Assembly: GCA_020848745.1 (NCBI GenBank)
Contig: JADLHM010000023.1
Coordinates: 1 to 38,189 of the forward strand
Reading direction: 5' to 3'
From: Deltaproteobacteria bacterium
Lineage (GTDB): Bacteria; Desulfobacterota; Binatia; UTPRO1
Length of the DNA: 38,189 nt
Part shown: one piece after another, positions 17,955 through 25,938 of the stretch
Numbering within the stretch: the stretch's first letter is position 1
How the letters are laid out: the number at the start of each line of letters is the position of its first letter
Made by a program: the position numbers and the translations under genes
The notes under the pieces: generated by a model
What the model was told of the DNA's origin: nothing
The model's database searches: none
The model's input: only the letters and a program-made list of their open reading frames with translations

Positions 17955-18935
17955 TCAATTCTTCAACAACGGCTTCACTTCCTTCATGAAGCGCTCGGCC
18001 ATCGACGTCCCGCTGCCGACGTCGGCGAGATCCTGGAACCAGAGGATGACGAGCTCGGCGCCGCGCTCGATGTAGTGGTTCAGCTCCTTCGCGATCGTCT
18101 CCGGCGTACCCGTGCACGACTCGTCGAGGAAGGTCTTGATGCGCTCCGGGCTGACGCCCGGCCAGCAGCGCGCGATGTGGGCCTGGCGCTCCTCGTCGTC
18201 GTTGAAGATGGCGCACGTGCGCTCGACCGAGATCCGCATGGTCTTCGGGTCGCGGCCGATGTCCTTGCAGTGCTGCATGAGGATCGGGAGCTTCTCGTCG
18301 AAGGCCGCCTGGCCGCGGTTGTGGTTCCAGCCCTCCGCGAGCTCGGCCACCATGCGGAGGCCCACCTTCGGACCCTGCGAGCCGATCCAGAGCGGCGGGT
18401 GCGGTCTCTGGAGCGGCTTCGGCTCGTTCACCGCGTTCTTGATCTGGAGGTACTTCCCCTGGACCGTCGCCTTCTCCTCGGTCCACATCGCCTTCAGGAT
18501 GCGCGCCGTATCGGCCATGCGGTCGAGCCGCTCGCGGATCCGCGGGAAGGGATAGTCGTAGGCGTCGAACTCGTCCTGCTTCCAGCCGGCGCCGAGCCCG
18601 ACGTCGACGCGCCCGCCGCTGATCACGTCGACGCACGCGCTCACCTTCGCGAGATAGCCGGGGTTGCGGTAGAGCGCGCAGGTCACGAGCTGGCCGAGGC
18701 GGATCGTCGAGGTCGCCTCCGCGAGCGCCGCCATGGTGGTCCAGCACTCGAAGGTCGGCTGGATCTCGGTCCGCGGCACGGTGTGGAAGTGATCGTAGAG
18801 CCAGAGCGAGTCGTAGCCGATCCCTTCCAGCGTCCGCGCGACGCTCTTCAGGCGCTGCCACTGCGCCGCGCCGCCCGCGATGCCGCGCATCTCGAGCCGC
18901 CATCCCTGGGGTGCGAACGTGCCGAACTGGACCAT
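17955..18935 (-). CDS. Luciferase-like (LLM) flavin/F420-dependent oxidoreductase
   Basis: A 326-aa protein of the bacterial luciferase-like monooxygenase superfamily (TIM barrel using reduced FMN or F420). Motifs: GYDSLWLYDHFHTVPR near residue 40, ATSTIRLGQLVTCALYRNPG, VISGGRVDVGLGAGWKQDEF near 105, and RPHPPLWIGSQGPK. The DHFHTV histidine and the GGRVDVGLGAGW loop are typical of F420-using members of actinobacteria and proteobacteria. The ATG at 18935 has GGAGG 9 bp upstream on the minus strand; the open frame upstream is not protein-like. First gene of the pair with the nitroreductase. Confidence 0.9.
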   Translation of the reverse strand: MVQFGTFAPQGWRLEMRGIAGGAAQWQRLKSVARTLEGIGYDSLWLYDHFHTVPRTEIQPTFECWTTMAALAEATSTIRLGQLVTCALYRNPGYLAKVSACVDVISGGRVDVGLGAGWKQDEFDAYDYPFPRIRERLDRMADTARILKAMWTEEKATVQGKYLQIKNAVNEPKPLQRPHPPLWIGSQGPKVGLRMVAELAEGWNHNRGQAAFDEKLPILMQHCKDIGRDPKTMRISVERTCAIFNDDEERQAHIARCWPGVSPERIKTFLDESCTGTPETIAKELNHYIERGAELVILWFQDLADVGSGTSMAERFMKEVKPLLKN

Positions 18936-19001
18936 CGCGACGACCTCCGAGCGTGTGGTGGGTGCCCGGTGAAAGTGCGGGACGGCGACGCGAGAAGCAA
19001 G

Positions 19002-19031
19002 CGCAATGCGACCACTACTCGTAGCGTTGCG
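19002..19031. promoter_or_regulatory. Inverted repeat upstream of the second toxin-antitoxin pair
   Basis: CGCAATGC (19002-19009) and GCGTTGCG (19024-19031) are complementary with one T-G wobble, enclosing a CTAC..GTAG inner pair. It lies between the divergent luciferase-like gene and the antitoxin start, where an antitoxin operator would be expected. A TTGACG at 19062-19067 could be a -35, but no good -10 follows. Confidence 0.28.
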
Positions 19032-19067
19032 GAAGCCCGCAAAAGCGTGAACGATCGCGACTTGACG

Positions 19068-19367
19068 ATGACGACAAGAGCACTCTACTCCCGAGGGGTG
19101 GCGCGCAGTTACCCGGTCGACGAGGCCAAGGCCAAGCTTGGCGAGATCCTCCGGCAGGTAAAGCGCGGCAGGAGCGTGGTGCTCTCCGAGCGCGGTCGCG
19201 ACGTTGCTCGGATCGTCCCGATCGAGCCGCGCGGGGGTCTCGACGCCCGTTTGGCCGCGATGGAACGCGTCGGCGTGATCGTGCCCGCAACGAGCCCCCC
19301 GACGAGCATCCGCCCGATCGCTCGTCGGCGCGGTGCCCTCCGTCGGTTCCTGCGATCGCGCTCGTGA
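19068..19367 (+). CDS. Phd/YefM-type antitoxin (second pair)
   Basis: A 99-aa protein with the Phd/YefM core SYPVDEAKAKLGEILRQVKR then RSVVLSERGRDVARIVPIEP, followed by a basic, Arg-rich tail that would contact the toxin. It represses its own promoter and neutralises the PIN toxin encoded next. The start is uncertain: ATG at 19068 gives ten extra residues, while GTG at 19098 gives MARSYPV, the more usual N-terminus of this family. Neither has a good Shine-Dalgarno. Its stop overlaps the toxin start by 4 bp (GTGA at 19364-19367). Confidence 0.85.
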   Translation: MTTRALYSRGVARSYPVDEAKAKLGEILRQVKRGRSVVLSERGRDVARIVPIEPRGGLDARLAAMERVGVIVPATSPPTSIRPIARRRGALRRFLRSRS

Positions 19368-19756
19368 CGACCGCATACGTCGACAGCTCCTTTTTTCTCG
19401 GTATCGCCTTCGACGAGGCACGCGGCTCCCACCTTCGTGATGTCCTCGCGCGCTACGAGCGGCTGGTCAGCTGTGACCTCCTCATCGCGGAGTGCCTATC
19501 CGCGGCACTGCGCGAATCGGTAGACGATGACGTCATCTTGGAGGCGTTACGTGGGATCGCGCTCGTACTGCCTTTTCGGTCACTTGCCAGTGAAATGCGG
19601 TCGACTTTGGAAAAAGGCCACCTGCGCGGCGCCGACCTTTGGCACCTCGCCTGCGCCCTCTTCGTGGCCGAGGACGAAACCGACCGCGTGGCCTTTCTCA
19701 CCCGCGATGTTTCGCAGCGCCGCATCGCCCGGCGCCTCGGCTTCCCGACCCCGTAA
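19364..19756 (+). CDS. PIN-domain toxin (VapC-like, second pair)
   Basis: A 130-aa PIN-domain ribonuclease. Acidic residues in order: Asp in TAYVDSSFFLG near 7, Glu in LLIAECLSAAL near 44, Asp in RGADLWHLACAL near 92 and Asp in AFLTRDVSQ near 115. It begins with GTG overlapping the antitoxin stop. It is not closely similar to the first PIN toxin of this window (the first has LLDTCALLWW), so the two pairs were acquired separately rather than duplicated here. Local GC is lower near its start (CTCCTTTTTTCTCGG), consistent with transfer. Confidence 0.9.
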   Translation: MTTAYVDSSFFLGIAFDEARGSHLRDVLARYERLVSCDLLIAECLSAALRESVDDDVILEALRGIALVLPFRSLASEMRSTLEKGHLRGADLWHLACALFVAEDETDRVAFLTRDVSQRRIARRLGFPTP

Positions 19757-19758
19757 CG

Positions 19759-19980
19759 ATGCCCACGCTCCACGTCGACGTCGCGTGCAAGAAGTGCGGC
19801 GGCCGGAAGCGTCTCGCGGTCGGCGATCCCGGCGCGAAGCCGCTCGAGGAGTTCGTGCACTACGTGGTGGAACGACTCTCCCACAAGCCGAGCTTCGAGT
19901 GCTTCGGCGGCCACCTCGAGCTCCGGCCGCCGCTCCCGGAGTTCTGGGAGATCGACTGGGGGACGCTCGGGCCGGCCTGA
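19759..19980 (+). CDS. Small CxxC protein of unknown function
   Basis: A 73-aa protein, MPTLHVDVACKKCGGRKRLA at the start, with one CxxC pair, and a later Cys and His in SFECFGGHLELRPP. The four residues could form one zinc site. The C-terminus is acidic and aromatic (PEFWEIDWGTLG). It starts 2 bp after the toxin stop, so it may be transcribed with the toxin-antitoxin pair, although nothing in it suggests a role there. The family is not recognised. Confidence 0.65.
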   Translation: MPTLHVDVACKKCGGRKRLAVGDPGAKPLEEFVHYVVERLSHKPSFECFGGHLELRPPLPEFWEIDWGTLGPA

Positions 19981-20048
19981 GCGCCCCGCACGTCCTCGCC
20001 ACGGCGCGCCCGCACGCACCCGCATCCACCGCCGGCGCGGCCGCGGCC

Positions 20049-20816
20049 CTACCCCGCCATCGTCAAGCCGCCGCTCACCGAGAGCACCTGCCCCGTGATG
20101 AACCCCGCCGCCGGCGACGCGAAGAACGCGACGGCCTCGGCGATTTCCTCGGGCGTGCCGAGCCGGCGGAACGGGATCGCGTTCGTCATGCCGGCGACGA
20201 TCTTCGCGCCGAGCGCGCTCGCGCCGACGTCCTGCAAGAGCGCGGTGTCGGTCGGGCCCGGGCAGATCACGTTCACCGGCACGCGCTCGCGCGCGAGCTC
20301 GCGCGCGAGCGACTTCGAGAAGGCGATGATGGCCCCCTTGCAGCCGGCGTAGACGGACTCGCCGAAGCTCCCGACACGCGCCGCGTCCGAGCCGATGCTG
20401 ATGATGCGGCCCGCGTTGCCGGCGGCCGCGACGTCGGCGAGCGCGGCGTGCGTGCAGTGCAGCATGCCGAGGTAGTTGACGCCGATGATCTTCGCCCACG
20501 TCTCGGCGTCGCTCTCGGCGAACGGGCCGAAGACGTCCCACCCGACGTTGTTCACGAGCACGCGGGTCGGCCCGAGGCGCGCCTTCAGGTCCGCGAAGGC
20601 GCGGACGACCTGCGACTGGTCGGTCACGTCCGCCGTCACGGCCGAGGCGCGTCCGCCGGCCGCGGCGACGGCGTCGACCGTCGCGTCGGCGCCGGCACGG
20701 TCGCGGTCGAGGACGCCGATCGCGAAGCCGTCGCGCGCGAGCCGGAGCGCGAGCGCGCGCCCGATGCCGCCACCGCCGCCGGTGACGACGGCCACCGCCG
20801 GATCTTGGTTCGCCAT
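20049..20816 (-). CDS. SDR-family dehydrogenase, BadH-like
   Basis: A 255-aa short-chain dehydrogenase/reductase. NAD(P)-binding TGGGGGIGRALAL at residues 11-24, NNVGWDVFGPF (the NNAG region), catalytic Ser in SIGSDAARVGSFGE and YAGCK (YxxxK). From memory, 2-hydroxycyclohexanecarboxyl-CoA dehydrogenase (BadH) has very similar blocks: GWDIFKPF, SDAARVGSSGE, GPTDTALL and a terminal SGGLTMNG, against GWDVFGPF, SDAARVGSFGE, GPTDTALL and SGGLTMAG here. It therefore probably oxidises a hydroxyacyl-CoA with NAD, possibly a cyclic one. It is divergent from an acyl-CoA ligase with 63 bp between starts, which supports a CoA-thioester pathway. No other bad genes are present. Confidence 0.88.
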   Translation of the reverse strand: MANQDPAVAVVTGGGGGIGRALALRLARDGFAIGVLDRDRAGADATVDAVAAAGGRASAVTADVTDQSQVVRAFADLKARLGPTRVLVNNVGWDVFGPFAESDAETWAKIIGVNYLGMLHCTHAALADVAAAGNAGRIISIGSDAARVGSFGESVYAGCKGAIIAFSKSLARELARERVPVNVICPGPTDTALLQDVGASALGAKIVAGMTNAIPFRRLGTPEEIAEAVAFFASPAAGFITGQVLSVSGGLTMAG

Positions 20817-20879
20817 ACGGCGTGCGTGTCGCGCGTGCGGGGTTGCGAGTCAAGGCGGCCGTTGGCTACACCCGCGCCC

Positions 20880-22502
20880 ATGCGCTCGACGATGCAGGAT
20901 CACCCGCTCACCATCACCGATCTCTTCACCTACGGCCGCACCGTCCACGCGGACAGCACGGTCGCGACCCGCGACGAGCGGGGCACGCGCCGCGCGACCT
21001 TCGCCGCCGTCGCGGCGCGGGCCGAGCGGCTCGCGGCGGCGCTCGCGCGCCTCGGCGTCCGGCCCGGCGACCGCGTCGCGACCTTCGCCTGGAACTCGCA
21101 GGAGCACCTCGAAGCCTACTTCGCGATCCCGGCGATGGGCGCCGTGCTGCACACCCTCAACATCCGCCTCTTTCCCGAACAGCTCGTCTACGTCGCGAAC
21201 CACGCCGAGGACCGCGTGGTCATCGTCGACGACTCGCTCGTACCGCTGCTCGCCAAGGTGCGGCCGCTCCTCGAGACCGTCGAGCACGTGATCGTCGTCG
21301 GCGACGGCGACGCGAGCGCGCTCGCCGCCGACGCGTTGCGCTACGAAGACCTGCTCGCGGCCGAGCGGCCGGGCTACGCCTGGCCGGAGATCGACGAGCG
21401 CCGCGCCGCCGCCATGTGCTACACGAGCGGCACGACGGGGAACCCGAAGGGCGTCGTCTACAGCCACCGCTCGACCTGGCTGCATTCGCTCGCGCTCACG
21501 AGCGGCGCCGCCTACGCACTCAACGACCGCGACCGCGCGCTCCTCGTCGTCCCGATGTTCCACGCCAACGCCTGGGGCCTCCCCTACGCGGCGTGGCAAG
21601 TGGGCGCCGACCTCGTGATGCCGGGCCGCCATCTCCAGGCCGCGCCGCTCGCGCGCCTGGTCACCGAGGAGCGGCCGACCGTCGCCGCCGCCGTGCCGAC
21701 GATCTGGAACGACCTCCTGCGCCATGCCGAGGAGCACCCGGTCGACTTCTCGTCGCTGCGCGTCGTCATGTGCGGCGGCTCGGCGGTCCCGCGCGTGCTC
21801 ATGGAGAAGTTCGAGGAGCGCCACGGCGTGCGCATCATCCAGGCCTGGGGCATGACCGAAACGAGCCCGCTGGCGGCGATCGCGGTGCCGCCGAAGGGCG
21901 TCCCGGCCGCCGAGGAGATGCCGTGGCGCGCCAAGACCGGCCGCGTCTGCCCGGGCGTCGCCCTCCGCATCGTCGACGACGCCGGCCAGCCGCTCCCGTG
22001 GGACGGCGCGACGGCGGGCGAGATCGAGGTGCGCGGCCCGTGGATCACCGGCGCCTACTACCGGGACCACGCGCCCGAGAAGTTCCACGACGGCTGGCTC
22101 CGCACCGGCGACGTCGGCACGGTCGACGCCAAGGGCTTCGTGCAGATCACCGATCGTGCGAAGGACGTCATCAAGTCGGGCGGCGAGTGGATCTCGTCGG
22201 TCGAGCTCGAGAACGAGATCATGGCGCATCCCGACGTGGTCGAGGCCGCGGTCATCGGCATCCCCGACGACCGCTGGCAGGAGCGGCCCCTCGCGTGCGT
22301 CGTCCTGCGCCCCGGCCGGGCGACCGCCGCCGCCGACCTGCACGCGTTCCTCGCCGGGCGCGTCGCCCGCTGGTGGCTCCCGGAGCGCTTCGCCTTCATC
22401 GCGGAGGTGCCCAAGACGAGCGTCGGCAAGTTCGACAAGAAGGTGCTACGCGCGCGCCACGCCGCGGGCGGGCTCGACGTCGTCGAGGTGGGACGGAGCT
22501 GA
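20880..22502 (+). CDS. AMP-forming fatty acyl-CoA synthetase family protein
   Basis: A 540-aa adenylate-forming ligase that makes acyl-CoA from a carboxylic acid, ATP and CoA. Motifs: AMP-binding MCYTSGTTGNPKGVVYSH (about residue 180), IIQAWGMTETSPLAA, GWLRTGDVGTVDAKGF and the C-terminal catalytic lysine in PKTSVGKFDKKVLR. The N-terminus (DHPLTITDLFTYGRTVH) is typical of medium/long-chain ligases of the FadD3/DMSP-lyase-like group. The start is ATG at 20880; ATG at 20892 is an alternative. Divergent from the SDR gene and followed after 7 bp by the beta-propeller gene. Confidence 0.93.
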   Translation: MRSTMQDHPLTITDLFTYGRTVHADSTVATRDERGTRRATFAAVAARAERLAAALARLGVRPGDRVATFAWNSQEHLEAYFAIPAMGAVLHTLNIRLFPEQLVYVANHAEDRVVIVDDSLVPLLAKVRPLLETVEHVIVVGDGDASALAADALRYEDLLAAERPGYAWPEIDERRAAAMCYTSGTTGNPKGVVYSHRSTWLHSLALTSGAAYALNDRDRALLVVPMFHANAWGLPYAAWQVGADLVMPGRHLQAAPLARLVTEERPTVAAAVPTIWNDLLRHAEEHPVDFSSLRVVMCGGSAVPRVLMEKFEERHGVRIIQAWGMTETSPLAAIAVPPKGVPAAEEMPWRAKTGRVCPGVALRIVDDAGQPLPWDGATAGEIEVRGPWITGAYYRDHAPEKFHDGWLRTGDVGTVDAKGFVQITDRAKDVIKSGGEWISSVELENEIMAHPDVVEAAVIGIPDDRWQERPLACVVLRPGRATAAADLHAFLAGRVARWWLPERFAFIAEVPKTSVGKFDKKVLRARHAAGGLDVVEVGRS

Positions 22503-22509
22503 GGCGACG

Positions 22510-23469
22510 ATGACGGTCGACGAGTTCACCCGGCTCGTGTGGCGCGGCGTCGACGACGCCCCGCCGGTGCTGACGCCGCCGCTCGGCTCGCCGCTGATCG
22601 CCGACCCGACCTTCCTCCTGCCCCACGAGACGCCCGACGGCCGCTGGCACCTCTTCGCGCACTCGATCTTCGGCGTGCACGGCTTCACGTCCGACGACGG
22701 CGTGCGCTGGTCGCGGCCGCGGCTCGCGGTGCGGCACGCGATGCGGCCCTACCTGCTGCGCGCCGAGGGCCTCTACCATCTCTTCTACGAGCGCTATCCG
22801 GTCTTCCGCCTACCGCTCGCGGCGATCCCGGGCATGCGCTGGCGGTCGTGGATCGAGCACCGCTCGTCGGCGGACCTTCGCCACTGGAGCCGGCCGGCCG
22901 TGGCGCTCGCGCCGAGCCTCGGATGGCACCGCGCGCAGGGGCGCGGCGCATCCGTCGGCAACCCGACGGTCGTCCGCGGCGAGCGCGGCTGGCGTCTGCA
23001 CTACAGCGCCGGGCTCGTCCGCGTCCCCGATTGCGGTTTCGACGAGCCCCTGCACCTCGGGATCGCGCACGGCGAGACGATCGCCGGCCCGTACCTCTCC
23101 GAGCCGCGCCCGGTGCTGTCGCCGTCGCGCGCGGATCCGCGCGCCAACCTCGGCGCCGGCGCGATGCGGGTGCTGCGGCTCGCCGACGGATTCGTCGGCC
23201 TCCAGAACGGGATCGCCTGGGATGCGAGCGCGCGCCGCAGCTCGTCGGCGATCTCGGTCCGGCGCTCCGCCGATGGCCGCCGGTGGGAGTACGCGCATCC
23301 CGAGCCGATCGTCGCCCCCACGACCGGGTGGCGCGCGCGCTTCGTCTACGCCTGCGACGCGCGGCGCGCGGCGAACGGCCGCTGGCACCTCTACTTCAAC
23401 GGACGCGACCGGGCGCCGCTCCTCGCCGGCCGCGAGGCGATCGGCTTCGTCGTCGCCGACCCCACCTGA
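22510..23469 (+). CDS. Glycosyl hydrolase 43-like beta-propeller protein
   Basis: A 319-aa cytoplasmic protein with no signal peptide. It has repeating propeller-type blocks: PLIADPTFLLPHETPDGRWH, LRAEGLYHLFYERYPVF, WIEHRSSADLRHWSRP, GNPTVVRGERGWRLHYSAG, VFRRSADG-like SVRRSADGRRWEYAHP, and YACDARRAANGRWHLYFNGR. The alternation of DP, W-H-L and FxSxD is the five-bladed propeller signature of GH43/GH32/GH68-related proteins. Catalytic acids cannot be confirmed, and it may be a non-enzymatic or nucleotide-sugar related member. GAGG at 22501-22504 overlaps the ligase stop; the genes are 7 bp apart and likely cotranscribed. Confidence 0.7.
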   Translation: MTVDEFTRLVWRGVDDAPPVLTPPLGSPLIADPTFLLPHETPDGRWHLFAHSIFGVHGFTSDDGVRWSRPRLAVRHAMRPYLLRAEGLYHLFYERYPVFRLPLAAIPGMRWRSWIEHRSSADLRHWSRPAVALAPSLGWHRAQGRGASVGNPTVVRGERGWRLHYSAGLVRVPDCGFDEPLHLGIAHGETIAGPYLSEPRPVLSPSRADPRANLGAGAMRVLRLADGFVGLQNGIAWDASARRSSSAISVRRSADGRRWEYAHPEPIVAPTTGWRARFVYACDARRAANGRWHLYFNGRDRAPLLAGREAIGFVVADPT

Positions 23470-23487
23470 CCCGGACGCGCGCGCCGT

Positions 23488-24387
23488 TCAGCCCCGCGCG
23501 AGCGCGCTCCGGCCGCGCTCCATCCACGCCGCGCAGTCGGGCGGCAGCGTCTCGGCTACGCGGCGCGCGTACTCCGCGAGCTCCTCGGCGGTCAGCACGT
23601 CGCGCCAGCGGCCGTTCGTCCCCTTGAAGACGAAGCTCTTGAGGCCGCCCTTGAACACCATGTCGACGGCGCCCATCCGGGCCTCGCCTTCGCGCATGCG
23701 CTCGAACGTGCAGCGATCGACGACCTCCGGCCAGCTCGCCTCCGGTACGTCGGCGCCGATGAAAGCGGCGATGCGGCGCATCTCGCCCGCGAGGTCGGCC
23801 TTCAGGTCGTTGTAGTGCACGAGCAGGAGGTTCGGACGGTGGCGCTCCGCCCAGTACGTCGCCAGGTGCCGGAAGAAGAAGTCGTCGAGCTCGACCCAGC
23901 GCGCGAAGAAGCGGTGGACGTCGCCGTCCCAGGCGGGAAACTCGGGCAGGCCTTCGGCGGTGGCGTCGGCGTTCAGCGAGTCGCGCAGATGGTCCTGGAA
24001 CTTCTCGACGTGGTTGCAGAGCGACATGAAGGCGTCGCGCCCGTCGCGCGCGACGAACACGTATCGCGCCTCGTCGAACCATGGGATCCCGTCGGCCGGG
24101 GTGTGCGTCTTCATGAAGCGCCGGTGCGTCTGCGCCGCGAGCATGGCGTGGAGCTCGGCCACGGGTATCACGCCCTTCATCTCGATCCACGGGCTGATCG
24201 CGAGCACGGGTCCGGGCGCGTCGTCCGTCGGCCAGAGGAGGCTCGCAACGATCGACTGCATCCAGGTGGTGCCGCACTTGGCGGGCGTACACACGAAGAC
24301 GTCCCCGGCGCGGGGCACGAACCCGTCCCAGCGGGCGTTGTCGTCGACCACGGAAACGTAGCGTCGGCGCGCCATCGGCGTTGCCAT
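23488..24387 (-). CDS. Sulfotransferase family protein
   Basis: A 299-aa PAPS-dependent sulfotransferase of the cytosolic type (SULT-like). The 5'-phosphosulfate loop is VFVCTPAKCGTTWMQSI near residue 30 (usual TYPKSGTTW), the 3'-phosphate motif is YVFVARDGRDAFMSLCNH near 108, and the catalytic His is likely in RFMKTHTP. The C-terminal PAPS region FVFKGTNGRWRDVLT matches the RKGxxGDWK block with substitutions. It would sulfonate a hydroxyl or amine on a small molecule or lipid. ATG at 24387. Divergent from the GST gene (78 bp gap), convergent with the propeller gene. Substrate unknown. Confidence 0.9.
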   Translation of the reverse strand: MATPMARRRYVSVVDDNARWDGFVPRAGDVFVCTPAKCGTTWMQSIVASLLWPTDDAPGPVLAISPWIEMKGVIPVAELHAMLAAQTHRRFMKTHTPADGIPWFDEARYVFVARDGRDAFMSLCNHVEKFQDHLRDSLNADATAEGLPEFPAWDGDVHRFFARWVELDDFFFRHLATYWAERHRPNLLLVHYNDLKADLAGEMRRIAAFIGADVPEASWPEVVDRCTFERMREGEARMGAVDMVFKGGLKSFVFKGTNGRWRDVLTAEELAEYARRVAETLPPDCAAWMERGRSALARG

Positions 24388-24465
24388 CGCGCGCCGCCAC
24401 CGCTCTGTCAACCCGGTGTGGTGTCGGGTCGGCGCCTCGGCCATCGTGGCCTCCGGAGGTGCGCC

Positions 24466-25224
24466 ATGCTCACGCTCTTCGACAACGCCTTCAGCCCGTT
24501 CGCCCGCAAGGTCCGCATGGTACTCGAGCACAAGCGGATTCCGTTCGAGACCGTGGACGGCCTCGCGCCGGAGGGGCACGCGCGGCTCGCCGCCGTGAAC
24601 CCGCGCGTCGAAGTCCCCGTGATCGTGGACGGCGACCTCGCCGTCGCAAACTCGCCGCACATCGTCGCGCATCTCGAGCACCGGCACCCGGCGCGGCCGG
24701 TCTATCCGGCCGACCCCGCGCTGCGCGCCACGGCGCTCGCCTGGGAGCGGATCGCCGACACCCTGGTCGATGCGATCGTCCACGACGTCTCGAACGGCGG
24801 CTTCGGCTTCACGCCCGGCACGCGCCCGCCGGGGCTCCTCGAAGCGGCGCGCGAGGACCTGGCGCCGATCTATGCCGACCTCGAACGCGCCCTCGCGGAC
24901 CGCGACTTCCTCTGCGGCGACCTCTCGATCGCCGACCTCGCGCTCTTCCCGCACCTGACCGCGGTCCGCTTCCTCGACGTCGCCTTCGACGGCGAGACGC
25001 ACCCGCGGCTCCTTGCCTGGTACAAGCGCCTGCGTCAGCTCGACGTCGGCCGCGCCGACCTCGACCGCACCCAAGCCTTCCTCCGCGACCTCGGACCGGA
25101 CCTGCAGCGGCCGGCGCGGATCATGTGGCGCGGCGACCGCATCGAGTGGCTCCTCGCGCGAGGCTTCCACGCCTGGTTCTTCGCCGAGATCGAGGCCGGG
25201 CGCGTGGCGTGGCCGCGGCGCTGA
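24466..25224 (+). CDS. Glutathione S-transferase family protein
   Basis: A 252-aa protein with an N-terminal thioredoxin-fold GST domain (LTLFDNAFSPFARKVRMVLE, then VNPRVEVPVIVDGDLAVANS, where VPVI and the xxS block bind glutathione) and an all-helical C-terminal domain (ADRDFLCGDLSIADLALFPH is the usual N-capping/hydrophobic staple region). The SPFARKV motif has Ser near residue 9 in the catalytic position. GGAGG lies 7 bp before ATG 24466. A C-terminal extension of about 40 aa (RIMWRGDRIEWLLARGFHAW) is unusual. Role probably detoxification or isomerisation. Confidence 0.9.
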   Translation: MLTLFDNAFSPFARKVRMVLEHKRIPFETVDGLAPEGHARLAAVNPRVEVPVIVDGDLAVANSPHIVAHLEHRHPARPVYPADPALRATALAWERIADTLVDAIVHDVSNGGFGFTPGTRPPGLLEAAREDLAPIYADLERALADRDFLCGDLSIADLALFPHLTAVRFLDVAFDGETHPRLLAWYKRLRQLDVGRADLDRTQAFLRDLGPDLQRPARIMWRGDRIEWLLARGFHAWFFAEIEAGRVAWPRR

Positions 25225-25620
25225 GCGAACGCGGCGGGCCACGGCGCTTCGTCGCCGCGACCCGACGATCCCCACCCCACCGCGTGCGCTGTTGACTTGG
25301 CTCTGCACGGAGCATCTATGAGCCCCGTGCAGACGACCCAGCCGCTGTCTTCGGTCGAAGCGTTCGCTCTGGCGCTGACGGAAGCGAGTTCGCGACTGCC
25401 GCCGAGCGCCGACGCCAGCATCGCCGTCGCGCCGCCCGCGCCGCCCGCCGACGACCTCGCCGCGGCCGACTGACGCCGACAGCGATCCTGCCGGGCGCCA
25501 TGTGGACCGCGGGCGCGGACGACGCGGCGCTCGTCGGCGTCGCCGGGTGGGCGAGCTTCGCGGCGGCGCGCCGGATCGCGGAGTGGGTCGCGCTCCCGCG
25601 CCAGGCGCCGGCCGCGCGCC
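25225..25620. other. Sparse intergenic stretch with two doubtful small ORFs
   Basis: The 396 bp between the GST stop and the stop of the zinc-ribbon gene hold no recognisable gene. A TTGACT at 25292-25297 has TCTATG 17 bp downstream and leads directly to an ATG at 25318. Two short plus-strand ORFs (51 and 42 codons) follow in different frames. I see no RNA gene or long repeat here. Confidence 0.4.
25318..25473 (+). CDS. Doubtful small protein (51 aa)
   Basis: ATG at 25318 opens a 51-codon frame reading MSPVQTTQPLSSVEAFALAL, then a Ser/Ala segment and a Pro/Ala/Asp-rich acidic tail ending TGA at 25473. The N-terminal 20 residues look like a real amphipathic helix; the tail is low-complexity. 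There is a possible -35 TTGACT upstream but no Shine-Dalgarno. No family recognised. It may be a small acidic peptide or chance. Confidence 0.3.
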   Translation: MSPVQTTQPLSSVEAFALALTEASSRLPPSADASIAVAPPAPPADDLAAAD

Positions 25621-25628
25621 TCAGTTGA
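25500..25628 (+). CDS. Doubtful small protein (42 aa)
   Basis: ATG at 25500, 26 bp after the previous small ORF, encodes 42 residues (MWTAGADDAALVGVAGWASF, then a short amphipathic helix and AARLS). Its stop overlaps the last 8 bp of the convergent zinc-ribbon gene. The frame is also open upstream of the ATG across the preceding ORF's tail, so a frameshifted fusion is conceivable. No homology recognised. Confidence 0.2.
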   Translation: MWTAGADDAALVGVAGWASFAAARRIAEWVALPRQAPAARLS

Positions 25629-25923
25629 GTAGGGTCTCGCGCAACCGGAAGTAGATCGCGCGGGCGATCCCGCAGCTCGTGCACGTCACGCGTGCGACCC
25701 GCAAGCGCGCGCCGTCGATCGTCTCCGCCGCGTGCTCGACGAGCCGGAAGCCCGCGCCGCAGAGCGGACAGCGCATCGCCTCCGCCATCACGTCGACGAG
25801 GGGCGGCGTGTCGACCTCGAGCGGCCGATCCGGCGCTCCTCCCGGCGCGCGCCGCGCGAGCCGCTCCAGGTCGCGGACGTGCTCACGCTGCGCGAGGCGC
25901 CGTGCCCGCTCCCGCTTGCCCAT
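25621..25923 (-). CDS. Small zinc-ribbon protein
   Basis: A 100-aa protein. The first 25 residues are basic and helical (GKRERARRLAQREHVRDLER). The second half has two CxxC knuckles, MRCPLCGAGFRLVEH and ARVTCTSCGIARAIYF, forming one zinc ribbon of about 40 residues. It probably binds nucleic acid or acts as a structural adaptor; no specific family is recognised. It reads away from the 172-bp palindrome, which lies just upstream of its ATG. Confidence 0.75.
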   Translation of the reverse strand: MGKRERARRLAQREHVRDLERLARRAPGGAPDRPLEVDTPPLVDVMAEAMRCPLCGAGFRLVEHAAETIDGARLRVARVTCTSCGIARAIYFRLRETLLN

Positions 25924-25938
25924 CGCGCTCGACTAGCG

